Of a stretch of DNA of 64,000 bases, positions 24,991 to 35,468 are shown piece after piece. How positions within the stretch are numbered: the first letter of the stretch is position 1; the number at the start of each line of letters is the position of its first letter. The position numbers and the translations under genes are program-made. The notes under the pieces were generated by a model. That model did no database searches, was not told the origin of the DNA, and worked only from the letters and a program-made list of their open reading frames with translations. Origin of the DNA: Methylococcus sp. (GTDB lineage: Bacteria; Pseudomonadota; Gammaproteobacteria; Methylococcales; Methylococcaceae); the NCBI GenBank assembly GCA_028688525.1, contig JAQTYA010000005.1, positions 1-64,000 of the forward strand, read 5' to 3'.

Positions 24991-25004
24991 CTTGGTTACT
25001 CGCC

Positions 25005-26213
25005 TTATGCGACTGCTTTTTTGAACTTAGCGGCTTCTTCCGAACCACCGGTGGCGTTGCCCTTGCTGTAGGAGTGCGCGCCGACGCCAGCCAACTGGCC
25101 ACCCTGAACGATCAGATATTCGTCGCGGATGGGACGACCTTCGAAATAGCATTCCAGGATTTCGCGGGTACCGGCAGCATATCGCGTCTGCGCGGACAAA
25201 CTGGTTCCCGAGATGTGCGGAGTCATGCCATGGTTCGGAGCGTTGCGCCAAGGATGGTCTTGCGGCGCTGGTTGGGGGAACCAGACATCGCCGGCGTAAC
25301 CCGCCAGGTGTCCGCTTTCCAGAGCGGCAACGATCGCATCACGGTCGCACAATTTGCCGCGCGCGGTGTTAACCAGGTAAGCGCCGCGTTTGAAGAACTT
25401 CAGCGTTTCCGCGTTGATCATGTGCTCGGTTTCGGGATGCAGCGGGCAATTGAGGGTCACCACGTCGCACACCTTGGCCAGGCTTTCCAGGCTGGAGTGG
25501 TACGTCAGATTCAGCTCTTTCTCGACCGCTTCCGGCAAGCGGTGACGATCCAGATAGTGCAGTTTCACGTCGAAAGGCTTCAGAAGCCGCAGCACCCGCA
25601 GGCCGATGCGGCCGGCAGCAACGGTACCGACGCTCATCGCTTCCAAGTCGTAAGAACGCGACACGCAATCGGCGATGTTCCAGCCGCCCTTGAGCACCCA
25701 GTTGTGGGACGGAATGAAGTTCCGCACTAAGGCCAGGATCGACATCACCACATGTTCCGCCACGGCGTTGCTGTTGCAGTAGGTAACTTCGGCCACGGTC
25801 ACGCTGTGTTCCATCGCGGCCTGCAAATCGGTGTGGTCAGAACCGATACCTGCGGTGACGATCATCTTCAGGTTCTTTGCCTTGGCGATGCGTTCGGCGG
25901 TCATATAGGCCGGCCAGAAGGGCTGGGAAATGACGATCTCCGCGTCGTGCAGCTCGCGGTCAAGCACGCTGTCGGCGCCGTCCTTGCTAGATGTGACCAC
26001 GAGTTGGTGGCCGTTGGCTTCCAAATACTTCCGAAGACCCAGTTCGCCGGAAACGCTGCCCAACAAAGCGCCGGGCTTGAAGTCGATCGCCTTGGGTGTC
26101 GGTAAGGTTTGTCCGTCTGGGTAACGTTCCGGCTGCGGACAATCGTCACGCGCATAGGATGTCGGGTAACCGGTGACCGGGTCGTCGTAAAGTACGCAAA
26201 TGACCTTTGCCAT
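25005..26213 (-). CDS. fdh: NAD-dependent formate dehydrogenase, metal-free (D-2-hydroxyacid dehydrogenase family)
   Basis: Oxidises formate to CO2 and reduces NAD+ without metal or cofactor. The sequence is very close to the well-known Pseudomonas sp. 101 enzyme (about 400 aa): MAKVICVLYDD start, PTPKAIDFKPG, CNSNAVAEHVV with the substrate Asn, nucleotide loop VGTVAAGRIGL, NTARGKLCDRDA with catalytic Arg, MTPHISGTSLSAQ with catalytic His, and the GAHSYSKGNATGG tail. ATG at 26213 is the start; the GTG 9 nt upstream lies inside the GGTGGAG ribosome binding site. cynS and an amidotransferase gene follow on the same strand. Confidence 0.95.
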   Translation of the reverse strand: MAKVICVLYDDPVTGYPTSYARDDCPQPERYPDGQTLPTPKAIDFKPGALLGSVSGELGLRKYLEANGHQLVVTSSKDGADSVLDRELHDAEIVISQPFWPAYMTAERIAKAKNLKMIVTAGIGSDHTDLQAAMEHSVTVAEVTYCNSNAVAEHVVMSILALVRNFIPSHNWVLKGGWNIADCVSRSYDLEAMSVGTVAAGRIGLRVLRLLKPFDVKLHYLDRHRLPEAVEKELNLTYHSSLESLAKVCDVVTLNCPLHPETEHMINAETLKFFKRGAYLVNTARGKLCDRDAIVAALESGHLAGYAGDVWFPQPAPQDHPWRNAPNHGMTPHISGTSLSAQTRYAAGTREILECYFEGRPIRDEYLIVQGGQLAGVGAHSYSKGNATGGSEEAAKFKKAVA

Positions 26214-26454
26214 TTTCTCCACCTTCGTTGTTCATATTGTGATTGGTGGGTTCGCCGGAACTCCGGTCGAACCCGGCGTGTCCCGGCCAGGTGGTCGGCA
26301 TTGTCGGGCTTGGGGTGCAGCGCAGCCAATCGTTTGCATTGATCGATTGATTCATGGCGTTTATCAACGCATCGAAGCGGGCCTGTAGGTCGAGCCGGGC
26401 GGCGATATCTAGGCGGACTCCTGAACCTGCGGCAAGGGATCATGAAAGCGTAAA

Positions 26455-26610
26455 ATGAAGCCGATGGATCGAGACAGTTCAGGCGGCAAGGGGATGGCAG
26501 TGACCTCGATCATCACCAAGACTTCCGCCGAAAACTTCGGGCTTGAAGGTAGGCGGTACACGGCCTACGCCATCACCAAGGCACCCATGGTCATAATTGG
26601 CGGGGATTAA
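26455..26610 (+). pseudogene. Truncated molybdate-binding (Mop/TOBE, molbindin-like) gene
   Basis: A 51-codon frame whose residues 15-51 match the second half of Mop domains: VTSIITKTSAENFGLE and YAITKAPMVIIGGD follow the usual pattern ITKxSAxxLGL...AYAxIKAxxVMxGxD. The first about 30 residues of a normal Mop domain (molybdate-site N-terminus) are replaced by an unrelated short leader, and an in-frame stop lies 10 nt upstream, so this is probably a decayed gene or internal deletion. A good rho-independent terminator follows at 26634-26664. It could still be translated as a half-domain. Confidence 0.5.
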
Positions 26611-26633
26611 TACCTGTTCCAGATTGACAAAAG

Positions 26634-26664
26634 GCCGACTCGGTTTCCCCAAGTCGGCTTTTTT
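26634..26664 (+). terminator. Rho-independent terminator after the Mop remnant
   Basis: GCCGACT (26634-26640) pairs with AGTCGGC (26652-26658) and is followed by six T. The loop is 11 nt. Confidence 0.75.
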
Positions 26665-26731
26665 CTGCTCTACGCTCGTGAAGGCATCACCCCGTCCAAA
26701 TCCTTAGCGTACGATTTTTCAGTTTCGCGCC

Positions 26732-27169
26732 ATGCAGGCGGACACGGTGGCGGAATCCAAACACGCTATACCTTCCAATTTCGTCGCGAGCGGCCCGCGC
26801 AGGCTGCTGTATCTCGCTGCCGGATGCGGCTCCTTCGCGTTGATGTTCGTCGGTTTGATCGTGCCCGGAGTACCCACGGTCCCTTTTCTACTGGCAAGCG
26901 GCTACTATTTTGCGCGTTCCTCTCCCCGTCTTCATCGTAAACTGATGCAGTCGCGGCTATTCGGCCAAATGCTGAGAGAATGGGAAACCAGCCACGCCAT
27001 GAGTGATGCCTCGAAACGGCGCCTCGCCTCGTTTACCCTGGCGGTTATCGCAGCCACGGTGGCCTTCGCGCCGCTCAGTCCTGTGATCGTAGTGATCGTG
27101 ATCCTGATGTCCGGCGCGAGCTTTTACAGCATCGGCCAGATTCCGAGGATTGAATTGCGGGCGGCCTAG
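26732..27169 (+). CDS. ybaN: YbaN family inner-membrane protein (DUF454)
   Basis: A 145-aa membrane protein with an N-terminal helix pair (about 24-55, LLYLAAGCGSFALMFVGLIVPGVPTVPFLL) and a C-terminal hydrophobic segment (about 95-130). Signatures of DUF454 are LPTVPF-like GVPTVPFLL, YFARSSPRLHRKLM and FGQMLREWE. Function not established in any organism I know. Single gene, convergent with the next. Confidence 0.85.
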   Translation: MQADTVAESKHAIPSNFVASGPRRLLYLAAGCGSFALMFVGLIVPGVPTVPFLLASGYYFARSSPRLHRKLMQSRLFGQMLREWETSHAMSDASKRRLASFTLAVIAATVAFAPLSPVIVVIVILMSGASFYSIGQIPRIELRAA

Positions 27170-27173
27170 GCAC

Positions 27174-27701
27174 TCAAAAGTCCTGGTCGAGATTGGCGAT
27201 ATCGAACTCGAACACATGCGTCCCGTCTCCGGTTAGCGTGGCTTCAATCAGCATGTGCTTGGCTGTTTTAATCTTTGCAACAAAAACCTCTGCACCGTCA
27301 ATGACGGCAAGGCCCGATACGGTCCAGCATCGAACGATGCCCGGCGATTTATGATCGAAGCGCACACCTAAGAGACAGCCTTTCGGATCAATCGAAGCCC
27401 CCGGTACTTCGAACGTCACCTTATAGCCTTCGGGCGCGTGCCGCAGTCTCAAAATCCCCCTTCCCTTTGCCGAATCCGAAGCTGGGCGGCCGATAGTGTT
27501 GGCCGAAGCAATTACAGCAGTCTTCACCGGCGCATTTGCCGCTTCGCCGACCTCGCGGCTGAGGCACCAAACCGGTTTCTTGAAGAGCCCTCGCGAACAA
27601 TCCTGCTTCGCAAATGCCGTCCCCGACACCAAGAGCAGCGTGATCATAGCGGCGCATGCATCGTAGCTCCGAGTTCTGCGGAGTCGTTTTCGTATGTGCA
27701 C
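27174..27701 (-). CDS. Exported protein of unknown function, 175 aa
   Basis: N-terminal basic stretch (MHIRKRLRRTR), hydrophobic core ITLLLVSGTAFA and a cleavage site before KQDC make a signal peptide of about 31 residues. The mature part contains four cysteines and beta-strand-like segments (YKVTFEVPGASIDPKGCLLGVRFDHK; KIKTAKHMLIEATL). It ends 5 nt from the convergent ybaN. A possible longer role as a periplasmic binding or inhibitor-like domain cannot be supported. No family recognised. Confidence 0.55.
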   Translation of the reverse strand: MHIRKRLRRTRSYDACAAMITLLLVSGTAFAKQDCSRGLFKKPVWCLSREVGEAANAPVKTAVIASANTIGRPASDSAKGRGILRLRHAPEGYKVTFEVPGASIDPKGCLLGVRFDHKSPGIVRCWTVSGLAVIDGAEVFVAKIKTAKHMLIEATLTGDGTHVFEFDIANLDQDF

Positions 27702-27715
27702 GGATAGCTCTCCGG

Positions 27716-27759
27716 AAAAAAGAATGCCCCCCTATCCATTATGTATGAGAAAGGGGGGC
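27716..27759 (-). terminator. Rho-independent terminator of the groESL operon
   Basis: Read leftwards, GCCCCCC (27753-27759) pairs with GGGGGGC (27726-27732) and is followed by ATTCTTTTTT. It lies about 50 bp beyond the groEL stop. Confidence 0.7.
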
Positions 27760-27808
27760 CGGCAGCTCCGAGAAGGCTCGCTCCCGGAGGTTTATGGATT
27801 TCGGACGA

Positions 27809-29461
<1,653 letters not shown>

Positions 29462-29477
29462 TCAGTGGCTTCGATAA

Positions 29478-29768
29478 TCAGGATTCGAGGACACCCATGA
29501 TGTCGTCTTCGCGAAGTATCAGATACTCCGTACCGTCGACTTTGATCTCGGTGCCCGAGTACTTGCCGAACAGGACCGCGTCGCCCGCTTTAACTTCCAA
29601 GGCGTGAACCTGGCCGTTTTCCAGCAGCTTGCCGGTGCCGACGGCGACGACCTCACCTTTAATCGGCTTTTCCTTTGCGGAATCGGGAATCACGATGCCG
29701 CCCGCCGAGGTCTTCTCTTCTTCCCGGCGGACAACCACTACACGGTCATGCAAGGGTCGGATTTTCAT
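29478..29768 (-). CDS. groES: Co-chaperonin GroES (10 kDa)
   Basis: Lid of the GroEL chamber. The 96-aa sequence has [19 protein letters not shown] start, the mobile loop ([14 protein letters not shown]) and the C-terminal [16 protein letters not shown]. An AAGGAGAT ribosome binding site precedes the ATG. First gene of the operon, under the heat-shock-type promoter at 29862-29889. Confidence 0.98.
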   Translation of the reverse strand: MKIRPLHDRVVVVRREEEKTSAGGIVIPDSAKEKPIKGEVVAVGTGKLLENGQVHALEVKAGDAVLFGKYSGTEIKVDGTEYLILREDDIMGVLES

Positions 29769-29802
29769 GATGGTTAGGATCTCCTTGTTCGTTCATCAAA
29801 CG

Positions 29803-29853
29803 CCCGCGCAAGGAAGCGCGGGAAATAATCAATTAGCACTCTCGTTACAGTGC
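29803..29853 (-). promoter_or_regulatory. Hairpin and CIRCE-like dyad in the groESL leader
   Basis: In the transcribed leader, a dyad GCACT/AGTGC (29836-29853, inside TTAGCACTC) resembles half of a CIRCE operator, but with an 8-bp instead of 11-bp spacing between these arms and an imperfect second arm. Nearer the gene, CCCGCGC/GCGCGGG (29803-29822) forms a 7-bp hairpin with a 6-nt loop just upstream of the ribosome binding site. Regulatory roles are inference. Confidence 0.4.
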
Positions 29854-29861
29854 TGCCAGCG

Positions 29862-29889
29862 ATATGGAGACAGGCCTTACTTTTTCAAG
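29862..29889 (-). promoter_or_regulatory. Heat-shock (sigma-32-type) promoter of groESL
   Basis: Leftward: CTTGAAA (29883-29889), a 13-bp spacer and CTCCATAT (29862-29869), against the sigma-32 consensus CTTGAAA-N11-16-CCCCATnT. It lies about 95 bp ahead of groES. The 325-bp gap 29769-30093 holds this promoter, the leader structures below it and the upstream region of the next rightward gene. Confidence 0.75.
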
Positions 29890-30093
29890 TCCCAATCCAA
29901 TCCAAATGCCAAAATCCTACATTGCTCCATATTCTGCGCACAATTTCCTGGCCTACTAAGCGCACCTTAGAAGGTGCGCCTGGCCAATGCTGAAGGCATG
30001 GCATACCAGATGCCTTGCATGCCTGGCTTTCGTCAAACCTGAGGTAAACCTCGAAAACACGTATCTTCCTCAACCACACAGGAGTACTCAGAC

Positions 30094-31332
30094 ATGAAAC
30101 CGTTGACTACGGCGCTGTCGGCCATCCTAGGCCCAGCCTGCCTCCTACTTTCCCCCTGGGGGTTTGCGGTCGATTTTCCGGTGGCAGACACCGGACAGCG
30201 GACTTGCTATGGCTTAAACGATGCGATGGCTTGCCCCAAGAAAGGCCAAGCCTTCTATGGCCAAGACGCCCAATTTAACCGTAAGACTCCTAAATACAAG
30301 AAGCTACGTAAGGGTGTCATCGCCGACAAAGTTACGCGTCTGATGTGGCAACAAAGCCCTGATATAAACAGCGACGGCGCAATTAACGGTTCGGATGAGC
30401 TCGATTTCTACAGCGCGCGCAGCTATTGCCAAAATCTCGTCCTAGGCAAATACGATGATTGGCGGCTACCAGGCATCAAAGAGCTTTATTCGCTTATCGA
30501 CTTCCGGGGAACGGACCCGAGCAGCCTCACCGGTATCGATACATCGGGGTTGACGCCGTTCATAAACACGGACTATTTCGACTTTGCTTACGGCGATATG
30601 ACTACCGACGGGCGGCTCATCGATGTGCAATACTGGGCTGATACTGAATACGTCAGCACCACAATGGACGGCTATCCGACGGTTTTCGGTGTCAATTTTG
30701 CCGACGGCCGCATCAAGGGTTATCCGCGGGATCAAGGCCCTACAGGCGCTACCGCCGTGCATTATGTCCGCTGCGTCCGGGATAATACGGCCTATGGGGT
30801 CAATAGCTTCGTCGATAATGGCGACGGCACTATAAGCGATCAGGCCACGGGTCTGACCTGGGATCAGAACGACAGCGGCGAAGGCATGGATTGGCAGGCC
30901 GCCTTGGCCTGGGCAGCGCAGAAAAATCAGGAAAATTACCTCGGGCACCGCGATTGGCGGCTACCCAATGCGAAAGAGCTGCAAAGCATAGTGGACTATG
31001 GCCGTTCTCCCGACACTACCGGCACACCCGCTCTCGATCCTTTATTTAACGCGACAGCCATCGTCAATGAGGCGGGTCAAAACGACTATCCCTTCTACTG
31101 GACCGGCACGACACACGCAGGTGAGTCAAGCAACCATGCAGGCTCTTTTGCGGTTTATTTGGCCTTCGGCCGGGCGATGGGGTTCTGGCAAAACACCTGG
31201 ACCGATGTGCACGGCGCCGGCGCCCAGCGCAGCGATCCCAAGGCGGGTGATCCCGCCGACTTCCTTACCGGCCACGGCCCACAGGGCGATGCGATCCGCA
31301 TCTATAACTTTGTCCGTCTGGTTCGCGGATAG
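30094..31332 (+). CDS. Exported protein with two tandem Lcl_C (DUF1566) domains
   Basis: A signal peptide (MKPLTTALSAILGPACLLL..., cleavage near FAV-DF) is followed by a 50-residue Cys-containing segment and two repeats of the Lcl_C/DUF1566 fold. Repeat one has RLMWQQSP, a helix with SARSYCQNL, DDWRLPGIKELYSLID and HYVRCVRD; repeat two has GLTWDQNDSG, WQAALAWAAQ, RDWRLPNAKELQSIVD and NFVRLVRG. Such domains, related to C-type-lectin-like and formylglycine-like folds, occur on secreted or surface proteins and in Legionella Lcl bind glycans. The ligand here is unknown. Confidence 0.8.
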   Translation: MKPLTTALSAILGPACLLLSPWGFAVDFPVADTGQRTCYGLNDAMACPKKGQAFYGQDAQFNRKTPKYKKLRKGVIADKVTRLMWQQSPDINSDGAINGSDELDFYSARSYCQNLVLGKYDDWRLPGIKELYSLIDFRGTDPSSLTGIDTSGLTPFINTDYFDFAYGDMTTDGRLIDVQYWADTEYVSTTMDGYPTVFGVNFADGRIKGYPRDQGPTGATAVHYVRCVRDNTAYGVNSFVDNGDGTISDQATGLTWDQNDSGEGMDWQAALAWAAQKNQENYLGHRDWRLPNAKELQSIVDYGRSPDTTGTPALDPLFNATAIVNEAGQNDYPFYWTGTTHAGESSNHAGSFAVYLAFGRAMGFWQNTWTDVHGAGAQRSDPKAGDPADFLTGHGPQGDAIRIYNFVRLVRG

Positions 31333-31401
31333 CGTCAGCGCAAGGGAGCGCCCTGGCATATTCCCACTGGGGCGTTAGCGACCCACAAAAAACGCTAGGA
31401 A

Positions 31402-32760
<1,359 letters not shown>

Positions 32761-32861
32761 GGCTTGTTTCCTGTGTCTTGACTCGGGTGGCGGCGCGGTC
32801 TGCGCGGCTTCAAACAGACCGTACATTATGCCAGACTACGCCTCGGAGGACATGACCCCGT

Positions 32862-33683
32862 ATGCATTCCACAATCTTCGCCATCACCGCGATTTTGTTT
32901 TATCTCGCCGCGTCGGCCGCCATTTACCAATCCCTGAACACCGATTTTCTTTCTGCGGAAGAAACCCGCCGCCAGAAAGGGGCCACACTGATATTCGGCT
33001 TGCTCGCGAGCGGCTGCCACGCCCTGACGCTGTCGACGCTGTTCGACGCCGACGGGGACATCAATATCAGCTTTTTGAATACACTGTCCGCCGCGGCCTG
33101 GATGATCACCACGGTCCTGCTGACCGGGGCGCTGTTCAAGCCGGTGGAGAAGCTCGGCTTCGTGGTCTTTCCGATGGCCGCGCTGATCCTGGCGCTCAAG
33201 TTGTCCATACCTGAAAGCGCGCACCTCCTGAAAAACCATACTTTGGAAATGCGCTTGCACATCGTAGTGTCGATGCTGGCCTACAGCTTCCTTAACATCG
33301 CTGCGCTGCAGGCCATCGTCCTTGCACTGCAGGATTGGCGGCTGCGAACCCACCACGCCAGCGGCTTTGTGCGCTCGCTGCCGCCCTTACAGACCATGGA
33401 GAAGCTGCTGTTTCAGCTCATCGGCGCCGGGTTCGTCCTACTTAGCGTATCTTTGGTCACCGGCTTCCTGTTCATCGAAGACCTGTTCGCGCAGCATTTG
33501 GCGCATAAAACAGTCCTCTCCATCGCCGCCTGGGGCGTGTTCGCCGTGTTGCTCGGCGGACGCTGGTTCCGCGGCTGGCGCGGTCAGATCGCCATCCGCT
33601 GGACCCTGGGCGGCTTCGTCGCGCTGATGCTGGCTTATTTCGGCAGCAAGATGGTGCTGGAGCTGGTGCTGCATCGAGTGTAA
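32862..33683 (+). CDS. Inner-membrane cytochrome c assembly-like protein (YpjD/HemX, CcsA superfamily)
   Basis: A 273-aa polytopic protein with about eight membrane helices. HLLKNHTLEMRLHIVVSMLAYSFLNIAA carries the conserved histidines of the CcsA/YpjD group, and HKTVLSIAAWGVFAVLLGGRWFRGWRG is the typical second block, close to the WWD-related region. Next to ffh, as ypjD is in many gammaproteobacteria. Heme handling is suggested by the superfamily; the exact role is not established. Confidence 0.82.
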   Translation: MHSTIFAITAILFYLAASAAIYQSLNTDFLSAEETRRQKGATLIFGLLASGCHALTLSTLFDADGDINISFLNTLSAAAWMITTVLLTGALFKPVEKLGFVVFPMAALILALKLSIPESAHLLKNHTLEMRLHIVVSMLAYSFLNIAALQAIVLALQDWRLRTHHASGFVRSLPPLQTMEKLLFQLIGAGFVLLSVSLVTGFLFIEDLFAQHLAHKTVLSIAAWGVFAVLLGGRWFRGWRGQIAIRWTLGGFVALMLAYFGSKMVLELVLHRV

Positions 33684-33736
33684 GCCGAGACGTATTTCTC
33701 GTGTCTCGAACAGCTTGTATCGGAATTTCCTGGCCA

Positions 33737-33793
33737 AAATGAGCGAATAGACATGCCCTTACGGTCTGCGCGATTCCGATCTAGCGCTCATTT
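33737..33793. repeat. 9-bp inverted repeat between convergent genes
   Basis: AAATGAGCG (33737-33745) and its exact complement CGCTCATTT (33785-33793) flank a 39-nt stretch in the 135-bp gap between the ccsA-like gene and ubiA. No U-run follows. It might serve both convergent transcripts as an end structure. Confidence 0.35.
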
Positions 33794-33818
33794 CGACCGT
33801 GATCTGTGACCGGATGGA

Positions 33819-34697
33819 TCACCCCCCCCAGGCATAGTCGGCCAGCAGGCCGCCAAAAACTGTGGCACCGAACCAGTGATTGTTGAGGAATGCGCGGAAA
33901 CACTTGGGCTTTTCGCGTCGGAAAATCAGGAATTGTTGGTAGATCGAAAACCCTGCCGCAACCAGCAGCCCTATGCCATAGGGCCAGCCCAACCCTAGCT
34001 GCCGTCCGATGCCGTACAAGATCGCCAGCATGGCGATCTGTAGGGCGCCGATGATCTCGCGGTCGTGCTTTCCGAACAGGATCGCCGTCGATTTCACCCC
34101 GATCTTCAGGTCGTCGTCACGGTCCACCATCGCATACATGGTGTCGTAAATCAGCGCCCACAGTACCGTCGCTGCGTATAACGCCCAGGCTACAGGGGGA
34201 ATCCCGCCGGTCTGGGCCGCGAACGCCATGGGGATGGCCCAGCCGAAAGCCAGACCCAGATAGGCCTGGGGCAGATAGGTATAGCGCTTGGTGAAAGGAT
34301 AGGAAGCGGCCAGGAATGCGCCCGGCACCGACAAGGCGATGGTCAGGCCGTTCATCGTCAGCACTAGGCCGAAGGAAACCAGGCACAGCGCTACGAACAA
34401 GATCAAGGCCTCTTTCGGCTTAACCTCGCCGGCCGCGATCGGGCGCAGCCGAGTGCGCTCCACATGCGGGTCGAAATCCCGGTCGGCGTAATCGTTGATG
34501 ACACAACCAGCCGCCCGCATCAGCACCACGCCGAGCACGATGACCGCCGCCACGCCGATATCCGGCCTGCCGTGCCCGGCAATCCACAGCGCCCATAAGG
34601 CCGGCCACAGCAGCAATAGGATGCCGATGGGGTTGTCAAAGCGCATCAAGCGCCAGTAGGCGTCGGCACGCGCTTTGAGCGTCAGCGGAACAGTCAT
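33819..34697 (-). CDS. ubiA: 4-hydroxybenzoate polyprenyltransferase
   Basis: Integral membrane enzyme attaching the polyprenyl tail to 4-hydroxybenzoate in ubiquinone synthesis. The two Asp-rich Mg/diphosphate motifs are [15 protein letters not shown] (about residues 68-82) and [20 protein letters not shown] (about 188-207). About eight membrane helices, 292 aa, normal length. Its start overlaps the ubiC stop by 4 nt, so the enzyme making its substrate is cotranslated. Confidence 0.95.
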   Translation of the reverse strand: MTVPLTLKARADAYWRLMRFDNPIGILLLLWPALWALWIAGHGRPDIGVAAVIVLGVVLMRAAGCVINDYADRDFDPHVERTRLRPIAAGEVKPKEALILFVALCLVSFGLVLTMNGLTIALSVPGAFLAASYPFTKRYTYLPQAYLGLAFGWAIPMAFAAQTGGIPPVAWALYAATVLWALIYDTMYAMVDRDDDLKIGVKSTAILFGKHDREIIGALQIAMLAILYGIGRQLGLGWPYGIGLLVAAGFSIYQQFLIFRREKPKCFRAFLNNHWFGATVFGGLLADYAWGG

Positions 34698-35281
34698 GCG
34701 GATTCCTCGTCAAGTATCAGGCCGGGAAGAAAAAACTCGGCGACCAGCAAGGACCGGCGGGAAAGCGCATAGACCGACCGCCTGCCCCAAACTGGCGAGC
34801 TCAAACCGAATTCCTTGCGAATCCCCGGAAGCCAGGTTTCTGCCCCCGCCTTCGCCACTTCGAAACCGCTGCGCCGCAAGCTCCTCGAAGCAAACAGAAT
34901 TCCGCCCAGCGGCCGGTTACCCAAGCGTGCCAAGCGGCGCCCGGCGCCACGCAAGGTTCTGGCCGGCAACACGCTGCGCGCGAGAATCAATGGTCTGTCT
35001 CCGGACAAGAGAGCGACCTCCCGCACCAGCGCCCGACGTCCGGACCGGAGCCCCAGCAAACGGGCTTCGTCCGGAAACGGGTGAGCGAAGCGCTGCCGGA
35101 TCACCCGTACCCCGAAGGCGTCGCCATATTCGGCCTGCAGCCGCCGAGTCAGCGAGCCGCTCTCGAAGACCCAGGACTGCAGTGCTCGGGGAATGACGAA
35201 ACTGGTCCTCCGACGTGCGCCGTAATAGTCCGGTGTCGAGCAGAAAAGTTCGCTCCTGGGATTCAAAACGGGCTCCTGCAA
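34694..35281 (-). CDS. ubiC: Chorismate lyase
   Basis: Makes 4-hydroxybenzoate and pyruvate from chorismate, the first step of ubiquinone synthesis. The 195-aa sequence shows the family pattern: [59 protein letters not shown] with the product-binding Arg, and the C-terminal LWGRRSVY-like [24 protein letters not shown]. Translationally coupled to ubiA. Confidence 0.92.
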   Translation of the reverse strand: MQEPVLNPRSELFCSTPDYYGARRRTSFVIPRALQSWVFESGSLTRRLQAEYGDAFGVRVIRQRFAHPFPDEARLLGLRSGRRALVREVALLSGDRPLILARSVLPARTLRGAGRRLARLGNRPLGGILFASRSLRRSGFEVAKAGAETWLPGIRKEFGLSSPVWGRRSVYALSRRSLLVAEFFLPGLILDEESA

Positions 35282-35468
35282 ATGAAAAGTCGCGGAATTC
35301 TAGCAGACCGCACCCGCAATTCGCCGCGAAGCGCTACCTCCGGGCGGAAGGCCATCCTCGCACTGCGCGATACCGGAACGCGGCCCACTGGAGCCAGGAA
35401 AGCAAGGCAGTCCGGTCGTGTCGTCCCTCTATGGTAAGTGCATGCCGCGGCCAATTAGGGCGCCAGAG

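Noticed and set aside
29834..29856. Full CIRCE (HrcA) operator ahead of groES
   Set aside because: Only one arm matches; the second is imperfect and the spacing is 3 bp short. Kept as a CIRCE-like dyad, not called a CIRCE site.
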